Assembly: GCF_014863355.1 (NCBI RefSeq)
Contig: NZ_JACZEP010000005.1
Span: 372,001-436,000, forward strand
From: Aminobacter carboxidus
GTDB lineage: Bacteria > Pseudomonadota > Alphaproteobacteria > Rhizobiales > Rhizobiaceae
Direction: 5' to 3'
DNA length: 64,000 nucleotides
The notes beneath the pieces are model-generated. The model saw nothing but the letters and a program-made list of their open reading frames with translations. It was not told the DNA's origin and did not search any database. Every line of letters begins with the position of its first letter. Within the stretch, counting starts at the first letter, position 1. Of the stretch, positions 52,083 to 61,109 are shown piece by piece. The position numbers and the translations under genes were made by a program.

Positions 52083-52979
52083 ATGGGATCCGCGGCCAGC
52101 ACGGCGAGACGGGCGGAGTTGGGATTCGAAGAACCCAACGAACTGCTGCGGGGCGTCACCAACGACCGTTCTGGCGGTGTGGTGAAATCCAGTCTGCGCG
52201 TGCTTTCTGTACTCGAATACTTCCAGGCCAATCCGCGGCCGGCGCGAACGACCGAGATCAGCCGTGCGCTCGCCATCCCCAACTCCAGCGCCGACGACAT
52301 TTTGAAGACCTTGGTGCGCACTGGCTACCTCGCCTTCGACCCGCGCCAGAAGGTCTACCTGCCATCCTACCGGATCGTCACGCTCGCCCGGCGCCTCGAA
52401 GGTTCCTTCTTCGGTGGTACGGCGGTTTCCGACTTGATGGACGAGGTTCATCGCCGCACCGGTCTGACAGTGTGGCTGTGTATGCAAAACGACCGCTGGG
52501 TCCAGTGTTCGGCGATCATTCCCGGCTCCGATTTTCACGCAGGCGTCCATGTCGAAGGCTTTACCGATTACGACTGGTCGACAGCGGCGGGCATGGCGCT
52601 TTTGTCGGGCAAGCCGCAGGAGATGGTGGTGGAGATTGCCAAGCGCATGTTCCGCACCGAACCGCCGGCCAGGCGCACAGCCAGCGTGACAGCACTGCTC
52701 GACAAGGTCAGATCGGTTCGCAAACAAGGTTATGCCACCTCCCGCGGCTTCTCGGCGGAAGGCGTGACCGCGGTCGCGGCATCCTTCCAGTCGAAGTTCA
52801 TGCGTATCCCGGTCGCCGTGGGGCTTATCAGCAACGCCCCCGAGGAGAGCCCCGGCACGGCTGCGCTAGGGTCCACCCTCAGGCAGATAGCGACCCGGCA
52901 CCAACGCCTCGCGGAATTGCACCGGGCCAATGACGACCTGCCTATTTCGCCGGAATGGGAATTCCCGCGGCAGCAATGA
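52083..52979 (+). CDS. IclR family transcriptional regulator
   Basis: A 298-residue IclR-type regulator. The winged helix (SSLRVLSVLEYFQANPRPAR, then TTEISRALAIPNSSADDILK TLV) occupies residues about 35-100. It is followed by the GAF-like effector domain (WLCMQNDRWVQCSAIIPGSD, ATSRGFSAEGVTAVAASFQS, IPVAVGLISNAPEE). AGGAGAGGAG upstream of ATG 52083 is a strong start. The last 38 bases overlap the 3' end of the binding-protein gene on the opposite strand. It probably controls the divergent synthetase gene and the carboxylase operon; ligand unknown. Confidence 0.88.
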   Translation: MGSAASTARRAELGFEEPNELLRGVTNDRSGGVVKSSLRVLSVLEYFQANPRPARTTEISRALAIPNSSADDILKTLVRTGYLAFDPRQKVYLPSYRIVTLARRLEGSFFGGTAVSDLMDEVHRRTGLTVWLCMQNDRWVQCSAIIPGSDFHAGVHVEGFTDYDWSTAAGMALLSGKPQEMVVEIAKRMFRTEPPARRTASVTALLDKVRSVRKQGYATSRGFSAEGVTAVAASFQSKFMRIPVAVGLISNAPEESPGTAALGSTLRQIATRHQRLAELHRANDDLPISPEWEFPRQQ

Positions 52980-53967
52980 AGCCCTGGTCGACAACGCGAT
53001 CCTCCGGCATCAGCTCGCTGTAAGACAGCACCTCGGGAATGAGCGCGTAAGTCTTTTGCAGGCGCATGGCGAGATCGGCCGGCATGTAGAGATTAGGATC
53101 GAAGGTCAGCGAGACACCCTTCTTCAGCGTCTCCTCGGGCAGCTGCAGTTCCTCGAGCATGATCTTCATGATCTCAGGGTTGTTATGGTAGTCGCCCTGG
53201 AGATAGGTGCGCGTCGTGCGTACCAGCGCCCGCATCACCGCCTCACCGACGTCGCGGCGTTCCTTGAGCAGGCGCGGGCCAAAGCTCCACGAGCCTGCCG
53301 ACATCTCCGGTCCCTGGACGAAGGCCAGCGACACCTTGGATTCATCAGCCTTCTGCCAGATGGAATCGATCAGATAACCGAAATTGACGGCACCGTTCTC
53401 AAGCGCCACCAGGATGTCCGGCGAAGCCATGGTCTGGAACTTCACGTCCTTGAGCGACAGGCCGACTTTCTCCAGTTCCGTCTGCAGGAAGTAGGAGGCC
53501 GTCGAGCCAAGGCCGATGGCGCTGGCGACGGTCTGGTCCTTGAACAGATCGACGGTGAACTTGCGGCCGTTGAGAAAGGCGTTGTTGGCCCAGATCCCCT
53601 GCTTCGACGCCGGCGACTGGACGAAGAGCGGCGCCACCACACGAATGTCGGCCCCACTGGCGATGGCGTTGAAGACGGCCGCGCTCGGCTGGCCGCCAAG
53701 CACGTCAGCGCGACCTGTGGACAGGAGCACGATGCCGTCGCTCGACTTGGCGAAGGTGTATTCGATGTCGATGTTTTCCTTGTCGAACTCACCCATTCGC
53801 TCGGCAAGGAGCATCGGTATGTATGCCTCGACCTTGGCGGTCATGGCGACGATCACCTTCTCGCGCTGCGGCAGTGGCTTGGGCGCGTCAGAGCCCTCGG
53901 CATGGACGCCGAAGCTGACCCCGATCATGGCGGCGGCAAGCGCCAGCTTCTTCCATAGAGATTTCAT
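52942..53967 (-). CDS. NitT/TauT-type ABC transporter substrate-binding protein
   Basis: A 341-residue periplasmic protein of the SsuA/TauA/NMT1 fold. Signal peptide MKSLWKKLALAAAMIGVSFG then VHAEG cleaves near residue 24. The mature part has VIVAMTAKVEAYIPMLLAER, MGEFDKENIDIEYTFAKSSD, and ADVLGGQPSAAVFNAIASGA. The partner ATPase and permease genes are about 7 kb away on the plus strand at 61110 and 61964. GGGAGG precedes ATG 53967. It is the last gene of the carboxylase operon and probably brings in the aromatic or aliphatic ketone/acid substrate. Such binders typically accept sulfonates, phthalate-like or nitrile compounds. Confidence 0.85.
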   Translation of the reverse strand: MKSLWKKLALAAAMIGVSFGVHAEGSDAPKPLPQREKVIVAMTAKVEAYIPMLLAERMGEFDKENIDIEYTFAKSSDGIVLLSTGRADVLGGQPSAAVFNAIASGADIRVVAPLFVQSPASKQGIWANNAFLNGRKFTVDLFKDQTVASAIGLGSTASYFLQTELEKVGLSLKDVKFQTMASPDILVALENGAVNFGYLIDSIWQKADESKVSLAFVQGPEMSAGSWSFGPRLLKERRDVGEAVMRALVRTTRTYLQGDYHNNPEIMKIMLEELQLPEETLKKGVSLTFDPNLYMPADLAMRLQKTYALIPEVLSYSELMPEDRVVDQGFIAAAGIPIPAK

Positions 53968-54025
53968 TGCTTCCTCCCTGTTGATCCTCTTGGCCGCCGG
54001 CCTCCACCGGTCGGCAAACTCATCA

Positions 54026-54823
54026 TCAGCCGGCGTCGTAGACCAGCTTCCAGCTCGACCCGGCGAGTTGCCTTATGCGCGGTCCACCGAAGTGGAATGC
54101 CGGGTCGCTAGGTGGCTCGGCGAACGAGATGACCGCTGTATCCGGAGCTGGCGGCAACGCCGCCCAGATCCGCCTGCCGGCTGTGTCGATGTCGACGCGA
54201 TTGGCAATGTTGCGCTTAAGGCTCGCCACGCGCGGATAAAGCTCGGGATCGACTTCGGATGCGGCGCGCAGGGCCGGCGTGTCGACGCCGCCCGGCCGCA
54301 CGGCCACCACCCACGGTCCGGTTCCGCCGCGGCTTTCACGCTCGCGCGCGACAACTTCGACCCAGTGTTCGATCGCAACCTTGGAGGCACAGTAGGTGGC
54401 AAGACCTTCGAGCGCAGCCACCGCTGCACCAGACGAGAGCATTACCAGTCCTGCCTCGTAGCCCGGACGGCAAGCGTCGAGAAACGCTTCGGCAAGCACG
54501 AAGGGTGCGGCGAGATTTGCAAGCACGCCCTTTTCATACGTCTGCGAGGAGACCTTGCCGACCACGCCGATCGCTTCGGAATAATATGCGTTGTGGATGA
54601 AGATGGCGCGTTTGCCGCGAAACGCAGCCAATTCCCGAATGAAATGGCCGCGGATACGATCCCACGTCGAGGGGTCGGCCAGGTCGAACGTGACGCTCTC
54701 GTAATCGGGGTGCTTGCGGCGCGACAGATTGATGACTCGGGCTTTGGCGAAAGGAACGTTGCGGGCAAGCCCGAGGCCGACGCCCTGCGTCGCACCGCTG
54801 ATCCAGACGATAGTGTCGTGCAT
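54026..54823 (-). CDS. SDR family NAD(P)-dependent oxidoreductase
   Basis: A 265-residue short-chain dehydrogenase. It begins with a dinucleotide-binding WISGATQGVGLGLARNVPFA (the usual TGxxxGIG is SGATQGVG), and has the active-site serine in VMLSSGAAVAALEG, catalytic YCASKVAIEHWVEV and the loop WVVAVRPGGVDTPALRAASE. The typical NNAG is replaced by HNAYYSE. It may oxidise the secondary alcohol precursor to the ketone that the adjacent carboxylase uses, as 1-phenylethanol dehydrogenase does in ethylbenzene degradation. It starts 15 bases after the thiolase stop, so is cotranscribed. Confidence 0.82.
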   Translation of the reverse strand: MHDTIVWISGATQGVGLGLARNVPFAKARVINLSRRKHPDYESVTFDLADPSTWDRIRGHFIRELAAFRGKRAIFIHNAYYSEAIGVVGKVSSQTYEKGVLANLAAPFVLAEAFLDACRPGYEAGLVMLSSGAAVAALEGLATYCASKVAIEHWVEVVARERESRGGTGPWVVAVRPGGVDTPALRAASEVDPELYPRVASLKRNIANRVDIDTAGRRIWAALPPAPDTAVISFAEPPSDPAFHFGGPRIRQLAGSSWKLVYDAG

Positions 54824-54838
54824 CGTTAGCCCTCCATC

Positions 54839-56002
54839 TCAGTTGCGCAGCACGACCGCGGAGGTCGGGCCCAGATCGCTTGAGCTCACAAAGCAGCAGT
54901 CGGCGTTGTCGACCTGCCCGGTCGAGCTGCCGCGCATCTGCTTCACGCCTTCGCTGATCATGTTGAACCCATGCAGATAGACCTCCGAGAGGCTGCCGCC
55001 GCCAGTGTTGACCGGCAGGCGCCCACCAAGCGCGATGCCGCCGTCCTCGGTGAAGGCCGCGCCTTCGCCTCGCCCGCAAAAGCCATAGCCTTCAAGCGTG
55101 AAGAACACCTCTGGCGTGAAGGCGTCGTAGAACTGCGCCACCTTGATGTCGGAGGCGCGGAAGTCGCTCTGGCGCCACAGCGACTTCGCGCAGGTCGCAG
55201 CCTGCGAGCGCATCGGATCGGCCGTGAAGTAGTTGGCAAGGATGGCACTGCCGCCGTCAAAGCCCTGAGCTGCGGCATGGATGTAGACAGGCCTGGTGCG
55301 GCAATCCCTGGCGCGCTCCGACGAGGTTACGACGAATGCGATCGCGCCGTCGGTCTCAAGGCAACAATCAAACAGGCACAACGGCTCGCTGACCCAGCGC
55401 GCGGCGAAATAGTCCTCGCGGCTCATCGGCTTGGCATACATGAAGGCATTGGAATTGCGATTGGCATGGCTTCGGAATGCCAATGCGACATTGGCGAGAT
55501 GATCGCGGGTGGCCCCGAACTCGTGCATGTATCGGGTGTACATCACGCCGACCTCGTCGACCGGCCGGATGATGCCCCAGGGTCTTAACCAGGTGTCGCG
55601 GCTGCCCTGGATGCGCTGTTCCAGTTGGGCCCAGACCCGGCTTGCCCGGCCGCTGCGCTTGCGCGAGCGCCAACCAACCACGACGTTGGCCTGGCCGGTG
55701 GCGATTGCCATAGCGGCGTGACCGACAGTGCCGCAACCGCCATGACCGCCGGCGGGCATCTGCGCATAATAGGTCACCTCCTTCATGCCGAGGTCGCGCG
55801 CAATGTCATGCTGGAAGACATTTTCCATGTTGAGCGAACACAGCCCATCGACCTCCGACGGCGAGATGCCCGCGTCATCGAGTGCCGCCTTGATCGCCAT
55901 ACAGGCAAGCTGCTCCTCGCTCTGCGCCATCGCCTTGCCAAAAGCAGTCTCGCCAATGCCAACGATTGCCGTGCGGTCCTTGAGGAAGATCGTATCGGTC
56001 AT
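54839..56002 (-). CDS. Thiolase (SCP2/acetyl-CoA acetyltransferase-like)
   Basis: A 387-residue thiolase-family protein of the SCP-x type that works with a small DUF35 protein. It begins RTAIVGIGETAFGKAMAQSE, and has EVDGLCSLNMENVFQHDIAR, GGHGGCGTVGHAAMAIATGQ, and the C-terminal PVNTGGGSLSEVYLHGFNMI (GGx-histidine-type thiolase end). The nucleophilic cysteine is likely in GGCGTVGHA. It overlaps the DUF35 gene by four bases (ATGA at 55999-56002), as this pair usually does. It probably cleaves the 3-oxoacyl-CoA from carboxylation and CoA activation to acetyl-CoA plus a shorter acyl-CoA. Confidence 0.85.
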   Translation of the reverse strand: MTDTIFLKDRTAIVGIGETAFGKAMAQSEEQLACMAIKAALDDAGISPSEVDGLCSLNMENVFQHDIARDLGMKEVTYYAQMPAGGHGGCGTVGHAAMAIATGQANVVVGWRSRKRSGRASRVWAQLEQRIQGSRDTWLRPWGIIRPVDEVGVMYTRYMHEFGATRDHLANVALAFRSHANRNSNAFMYAKPMSREDYFAARWVSEPLCLFDCCLETDGAIAFVVTSSERARDCRTRPVYIHAAAQGFDGGSAILANYFTADPMRSQAATCAKSLWRQSDFRASDIKVAQFYDAFTPEVFFTLEGYGFCGRGEGAAFTEDGGIALGGRLPVNTGGGSLSEVYLHGFNMISEGVKQMRGSSTGQVDNADCCFVSSSDLGPTSAVVLRN

Positions 56003-56454
56003 GGCTTGAGACTCTCGGATGCGCGCGGCATCCAGCGCGGCAGAGTGATGTCGTCGGAGACGGCGGTGAAGGTGATATCGACCGGCAGGCCGATGCGGAT
56101 GGCCGAAGCTGGAACGCTGTTGATGGAAGCGTCGGGTGCGGCGACCAGGCTGCCGACCATGCGGATATGTGGGCGTTCTTCGAGTTCGACGACGATCATC
56201 GGATATGGCACCAGATTTTGGAAACCTGGCAGCGTCGGGCCGTGGGCAATACCGAACGACCACACTTGCCCCCTGCCCGCCGCTTCGACCCATTCTGTTT
56301 CGTCATGGGCGCACTGAGCGCAGAACGGATGGGGCGGAAACTGACAATGGGAGCAGGCCTTGCAGCGTTGCACGACCAGGCGCTTGTCACGGGTCGCGTC
56401 CCAAAAACCCTTTGTGTCGGGATCGTCGCCGTAGGGCAAAGGGATGGCTGTCAT
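55999..56454 (-). CDS. Zn-ribbon OB-fold protein (DUF35), thiolase partner
   Basis: A 151-residue protein with an N-terminal rubredoxin-like zinc ribbon and a C-terminal OB fold. The ribbon is VQRCKACSHCQFPPHPFCAQ C with the CxxC-CxxC spacing; the OB-fold part contains GRGQVWSFGIAHGPTLPGFQ and YPMIVVELEERPHIRMVGSL. DUF35 proteins form a heteromeric complex with SCP-x thiolases and help bind the CoA substrate. It overlaps the thiolase gene (ATGA) on one side and the HyuB gene on the other (ATGA at 56451-56454), so all are translationally coupled. Confidence 0.87.
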   Translation of the reverse strand: MTAIPLPYGDDPDTKGFWDATRDKRLVVQRCKACSHCQFPPHPFCAQCAHDETEWVEAAGRGQVWSFGIAHGPTLPGFQNLVPYPMIVVELEERPHIRMVGSLVAAPDASINSVPASAIRIGLPVDITFTAVSDDITLPRWMPRASESLKP

Positions 56455-58646
56455 GGTCTTGCCTCTGTCGGTTTGCCGAGGGCCGGCAATTCAATCGCCT
56501 CGAGTACCGGTTCACCTGCGAGCGCGACCTGGACGTCGACCTGTCGGGCACAGCCGGGACAATAGAAATGGCGGATGCGGAAACGCTCACTTCCGGGATA
56601 GCGATCGGTGATGGCCGATCGCTCGCCTGCCGCCGCTTCGTAAACGTCAAGGCAAGCATAGATGCCGGCACCCACGTTGCAGATGCCATGGCCGCAGCTG
56701 GCGCATACTACCTGTTCGCCGCCGGGCGCTTCGACAGCCCGGAAATGGCTGGAAAGTCGACGTCCGCTGACCGGACCTTTACCCTTGCGCGGCTTGCGAC
56801 CGCCGAGCCGGGCCCTGAGGCGCGCTTGTCGCTCCGCCTCCGACGCGGCATAGTCGATCACTGCCCGGTCGTCGTCGAGGCGCAGGACCACCCCAAAGTC
56901 GCGCAACGCACCGCCGACGCTGACAAGGCCATCGAGCACATCAACAGCAACAGCAGTTGGATCGCGCTCGAGCGGATCGCCGAAGCCACCCCCGCCTTGC
57001 GAGGACGTGACCAGTATCTGATCGGGGTGGAGCCTGGTCGCAGCATCCGGCAGCCGAACATCAGTGACATCCGCAAGATCCGACCAGCCTTTCGAGTCTG
57101 CTATAGGCACGTCGCTGCTCATGATGGCAAAGCCGCTCGGCAATCCGGGCTCGCCACCGGCCGCCCCCATGGTCGCTGGATGCTGCAATCCTTGCGCCAT
57201 GGACAACAGAGCGATCGAACGCTGCGTCTGATGCGGACGATAGGCATGCATCGCGCCGACACCGCCACGGCGCCTGCCCGGCCCGCCTGAATCGGCAAGT
57301 TCGCGGCGCGTCAGATAGAGCACCGGATAATATGCTTCGTTGGTTTCGAGGTTCGAGGGCGTAGCACCCGGTGACGTCGCAGTGCCTGATGTGTCGCTTC
57401 CATCGGCATTGCAGGTGGCGCCGCCGCCGCCGCTCAGCTCATCCAGAAACAGCGTGGTGAAGGGACTGCCATCGAGCCTGTGTCCGGAAATCGACATGCC
57501 ACCGGCACCAGACGACTGCGACGACGCCATGGCCATGTGCGCATGCGCTGCCGAACCGTCGAGCAAGCGGGCCAGGCAACCGCTGACGCAATTGCGGATC
57601 GCCTGGGCCGAGGTACCCGTGCTCATCGCCACGCCAGCCGGCCATTCGGCATCGACCACAGACCGCTTGCGGGTGCGGAGGTCGATCGTCCGCCAGATGG
57701 CGCCCGGCATCCACGGCAGTCCCTGGCAGATATGGACGAGCACTGCCGCCATGGTGAAGTTGGCCAGTGTCGGATAGGTGGCGTTGACCGCTCCTGGCGC
57801 TTCATCGTCACTCGCGGTGAAGTCGAAGGTGAGCCTGTCGCCCGTCTTGGCCATGACGAGCCGGACCGCATAGACCTGGTTCGGCAGATAGTCGGCGCCG
57901 CTGCGCTGCTCATGCTGGATAAAAGAGTTTTCGCGCCAGACGCCGTCAGGCAGTTCGGCGAGGCGGCGGCGGAATGCCGCCTCAGTTGAAGCAAGCAGCC
58001 TGTCCATCGCCTCGACGAGGCCGCTGGTGCCATAGGCGGCGCAGAGCTCAAGCACCTGGCGCTCGGATGCACGGTTCGCCGCGATCTGGCCCAGCAAGTC
58101 GAGCGCGTTGAGCTCGGGCGTTCGGGTGCGGGCAAGATAGTCACGCTCGATATCGCGGCGGATGCGGCCCGCCTCGACGATCTTGATCGGCGGGATCGGT
58201 ATGGCTTCGTCGAAAATCGAGCGGGCGGCATAGTTGAAGCCGCCGCTGACCGGCCCACCGACATCCGGCTCGTGCACTGTCGATCCTGCCCAGGCGACCA
58301 GCCGCTCGCCATCAAAGAACGGCGCCACCAGCGTGACGTCGGGCTGATGCAGGGTCCCGAGATAGGGGTCATTGGTGAGAAACTGGTCGCCGGGACCAAT
58401 GCCCGGGTTTTCGCCGTAGCGATCAAGGATGTCGCGGACGATCAGGTTGAGCGAGGTTGATTGAACGAGAATAAATTTGCTGCATGAGACCACTGTGCCG
58501 TCGGCGGTCATGATTGCGGTGTTGAAGTCGCTCGCCTCGGACGCGATCTGCGAACCTGAGACACGGACAAGCGTCTCGCCGGCGTCGGCATTGATGGCCT
58601 CCAGCCGGTGGCGGATGATTTCGAGTTCGATCGGGCCGACCGTCAT
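56451..58646 (-). CDS. HyuB-type hydantoinase/carboxylase subunit fused to an acetone carboxylase gamma-like domain
   Basis: A 731-residue protein: residues 1-about 580 are HyuB/oxoprolinase-type (VGPIELEIIRHRLEAINADA, then VSGSQIASEASDFNTAIMTA, GDQFLTNDPYLGTLHQPDVT). HyuB proteins are commonly 520-580 long; the extra C-terminus (from about 600) contains VCASCGHGICNVGAG and HFYCPGCARQVDVQVALAGE, which resemble the zinc-binding acetone carboxylase gamma subunit. This supports an ATP-dependent carboxylase acting on a ketone rather than a hydantoinase or 5-oxoprolinase. Four-base overlaps (ATGA) join it to HyuA upstream and DUF35 downstream. Confidence 0.82.
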   Translation of the reverse strand: MTVGPIELEIIRHRLEAINADAGETLVRVSGSQIASEASDFNTAIMTADGTVVSCSKFILVQSTSLNLIVRDILDRYGENPGIGPGDQFLTNDPYLGTLHQPDVTLVAPFFDGERLVAWAGSTVHEPDVGGPVSGGFNYAARSIFDEAIPIPPIKIVEAGRIRRDIERDYLARTRTPELNALDLLGQIAANRASERQVLELCAAYGTSGLVEAMDRLLASTEAAFRRRLAELPDGVWRENSFIQHEQRSGADYLPNQVYAVRLVMAKTGDRLTFDFTASDDEAPGAVNATYPTLANFTMAAVLVHICQGLPWMPGAIWRTIDLRTRKRSVVDAEWPAGVAMSTGTSAQAIRNCVSGCLARLLDGSAAHAHMAMASSQSSGAGGMSISGHRLDGSPFTTLFLDELSGGGGATCNADGSDTSGTATSPGATPSNLETNEAYYPVLYLTRRELADSGGPGRRRGGVGAMHAYRPHQTQRSIALLSMAQGLQHPATMGAAGGEPGLPSGFAIMSSDVPIADSKGWSDLADVTDVRLPDAATRLHPDQILVTSSQGGGGFGDPLERDPTAVAVDVLDGLVSVGGALRDFGVVLRLDDDRAVIDYAASEAERQARLRARLGGRKPRKGKGPVSGRRLSSHFRAVEAPGGEQVVCASCGHGICNVGAGIYACLDVYEAAAGERSAITDRYPGSERFRIRHFYCPGCARQVDVQVALAGEPVLEAIELPALGKPTEARP

Positions 58647-60757
58647 GCGAATTCCTCGATCCTGGACGACAGCGAGCGCGTGTGGGCAGAATACACGGCG
58701 ATGGTGAGATTGCCGTCCTCGTCAATTGTCGCCATCTGGCCGGGATGGATCACTGCCGTTGTCTGCTCGGATTCGATGAAGGCAGGCCCTGATATCTCCG
58801 CGCGGGCGCCAAGTTCGTCCCACAAAAAAACAGGCGTTTCCCACTCACGGCCCAGGAACCAGGCCTTCCGGTACCGGGACGGCAGAGGCACGCCGCGCGT
58901 CAGCGCTGGAGCGGCATTGGGCATGGCAATCGGCATGCGCGCCTCGACAACGATGGCCGCGAGTTCGATGGCGCTTTTGGCGTGGGCTGAGCCCCGGCCC
59001 ACGATCTGCTCGTAACGGGATCGGAATGCCGCTTCAGCATTGGCGATGTCGGCGCTTCCGAGCCGCGACACTGGTACTTCGATGTCGATGCGGTGCAATT
59101 GGCGGGAGAATTTCAAGCCGATCTTGCGCTTGATCTCGATGGCACCTGACAGGCCTGCCTCCACCAGCCCTTCAAATTCGCCTCGAGCGCGCTGCTCGAG
59201 CCGACCGAATGCTTCGATCTCGCCGTCGCGGAAATCCTGAAGCGGTCGGGCGGGAAGCTCGATCTCATAGGATGTCCGCAAATCGCTGGAGGCTGCACCC
59301 CAGGCGGAAAACTCCGGCGCAAGGCGCGGTATGACGATTGCCTTGACACCGATCTCGGCGGCGTAGCGCCCGACATGCTGGGGGGCCGCTCCGCCATAGG
59401 CGTAAAGCACGAAGTTGCGAGGATCATGACCGCGCTGAACGCTGGCACGACGCACGAGATCGGCCATCTGTGCATTGGCGACGCGCAATATCCCTTCGGC
59501 CGCCGCTTCAACTTCCAAGCCGAGCCTGCTGGCTAGCGGCGCAATTGCTGATCGCGCCGCTGCGCGATCGAGCGTGAGTGCACCGCCAAGGCGATCAAGA
59601 TGGCCCAGAACAACGGCTGCATCGGTCACTGTGGGTTGCGCACCGCCGCGGCCGTAGCAGGCCGGGCCGGGCATCGAGCCCGCGCTTTGCGGGCCGACGC
59701 GCAACACGCCAAGCTCGGGATCGACGTAAGCTATGCTGCCGCCACCCGTTCCGATCGAAGAAAGGTCGATTGCCGGAACGGCAAGGCTGTGCCGGTCGAT
59801 GCGTGGCCGTGAAGCGGCAGGCAAAGCGCCCCCCACGACTAGGCCGACATCGAAGCTGGTCCCGCCAACATCGGTGGCGAGCACATCGGCATGCCCGAGC
59901 CGTGCGCCGACCTGGCGAGCCGCCATGATGCCTCCCACCGGTCCTGACTGAAGCAGATGTACCGGTGCATCGCACAGCGAGCTTGCGCGGCGCACGCCGC
60001 CGCCCATGGTCACGATCAGGAACAGGCCGCCAAATCCCTCATTGCGCAGTGCCTCATCGAGCGAGGTCAGGTAGTCGCGGACAAGCGGCGCGACATAGGC
60101 ATTCATGGCGACGGTCGCGGTCCGCTCGTATTCACCGATGCGCGGGGCAAGCTCGCTCGACAGCGTCACATGCAGGCTTGGCGCCTCTTCGGCGACGAGC
60201 TCGGCGAGGCGGCGTTCGTGACTGCCATTGACGGGCGACCACATCAGCGCGATGCCGATCGCCTCGGCACCTCGCGCAACGAGCTGGCGGATCGAGAGGC
60301 GGGCCTGCTCTTCGTCCAGCGGCACGATGACATTGCCGTCGACATCGATGCGTTCGCGCACACCGATGATGCGGCGGCGGGGAACAAGCAGCTCCGGCTT
60401 ACGCCATTTGAGCGCATTGATGCTGTCCTCGTCGGGCAGGCCGTGCACCTTGTTGGAGCGTGCCATCGGCAGCGTCGCCTCGAAGCCTGCAGTTACAAGC
60501 AGGCCGACCTTGGCACCTGTACCCGTCAGAAGCGCATTGAGGCCAACCGTAGTGCCGTGCGACAGGATGTCGGTGGTGTCGAGGATTTCGCGCAGGCTCT
60601 TGCCTAGCGAGCGCGAGGCGACGCCAAGCGAGGTAATCACGCCTTCCATCAGCCGCCCGTGTGTCGTCAGCGCCTTGCCGACGCCGACGCGTCCATCCGC
60701 AGTCAGGATGACCGTGTCGGTAAAGGTGCCGCCAGTGTCGATGCCGACGATCTGCAT
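58643..60757 (-). CDS. HyuA-type hydantoinase/carboxylase subunit
   Basis: A 704-residue HyuA-type subunit with an acetate/sugar kinase-like ATPase domain. The N-terminal phosphate loop VGIDTGGTFTDTVILTADG, the DTTDILSHGTTVGLNALL segment, and ADVLATDVGGTSFDVGLVVG are conserved, with NFVLYAYGGAAPQHVGRYAA near residue 450. It is the catalytic ATP-using half of acetone/acetophenone carboxylases as well as of hydantoinases. The ATG at 60757 is used; an upstream TTG is not supported. It is the first gene of the six-gene operon (HyuA, HyuB, DUF35, thiolase, SDR, SBP). Confidence 0.87.
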   Translation of the reverse strand: MQIVGIDTGGTFTDTVILTADGRVGVGKALTTHGRLMEGVITSLGVASRSLGKSLREILDTTDILSHGTTVGLNALLTGTGAKVGLLVTAGFEATLPMARSNKVHGLPDEDSINALKWRKPELLVPRRRIIGVRERIDVDGNVIVPLDEEQARLSIRQLVARGAEAIGIALMWSPVNGSHERRLAELVAEEAPSLHVTLSSELAPRIGEYERTATVAMNAYVAPLVRDYLTSLDEALRNEGFGGLFLIVTMGGGVRRASSLCDAPVHLLQSGPVGGIMAARQVGARLGHADVLATDVGGTSFDVGLVVGGALPAASRPRIDRHSLAVPAIDLSSIGTGGGSIAYVDPELGVLRVGPQSAGSMPGPACYGRGGAQPTVTDAAVVLGHLDRLGGALTLDRAAARSAIAPLASRLGLEVEAAAEGILRVANAQMADLVRRASVQRGHDPRNFVLYAYGGAAPQHVGRYAAEIGVKAIVIPRLAPEFSAWGAASSDLRTSYEIELPARPLQDFRDGEIEAFGRLEQRARGEFEGLVEAGLSGAIEIKRKIGLKFSRQLHRIDIEVPVSRLGSADIANAEAAFRSRYEQIVGRGSAHAKSAIELAAIVVEARMPIAMPNAAPALTRGVPLPSRYRKAWFLGREWETPVFLWDELGARAEISGPAFIESEQTTAVIHPGQMATIDEDGNLTIAVYSAHTRSLSSRIEEFA

Positions 60758-61109
60758 GTGCAATCTCGCAAATCATTCTTCAAGATGCAGTCCGCCATCG
60801 GCCGAACGCCTGGCGCTCACCGTTCGTGGCCTGCTGTGACCGCCAGAAACCCGGCGCGGGATTGAAACAACATTGCGGAGCACAACTTTCGCCGCAGCGC
60901 ATCCGCCGTCCAAAGCAGCAATGATTTCCACCACTTGAGACACGTCGATTAGGCGTCGAACGGAGCAGGCTGTCAAACGCAACCGGCAATTTTCCGGCTA
61001 TCCGGAAAATCTGCGGAAGCGATTGTTTTGACGTTGCTGGCCGGCCTAGCCTTTCGTCCACGAATGCCTGCGGGCGCCCACCGAACTGCACTTCCTGACG
61101 GAGCGACAG
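60758..61109. promoter_or_regulatory. Divergent promoter region of the carboxylase operon and the ABC transporter
   Basis: The 352 bases between oppositely directed operons must carry promoters for both. The only clear symmetric site is ATTTTCCGG-CTAT-CCGGAAAAT (60989-61010), a candidate IclR operator. No coding frame is supported. Confidence 0.55.
60989..61010. promoter_or_regulatory. Candidate IclR-type operator
   Basis: Perfect 9-bp inverted repeat ATTTTCCGG / CCGGAAAAT separated by CTAT. IclR-family operators are short palindromes of this kind. It is 99 bases before the ATPase start and 231 bases before the HyuA start. Confidence 0.5.

Noticed and set aside
52930-53958. Plus-strand open frame of 342 codons
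   Set aside because: Exact antisense of the binding-protein gene; no start site or motif.
53516-54829. Plus-strand open frame of 437 codons
   Set aside because: Antisense to the binding protein and dehydrogenase genes; lacks any domain.
56136-57290. Plus-strand open frame of 384 codons
   Set aside because: Antisense of the DUF35 and HyuB genes; composition is a high-GC shadow.
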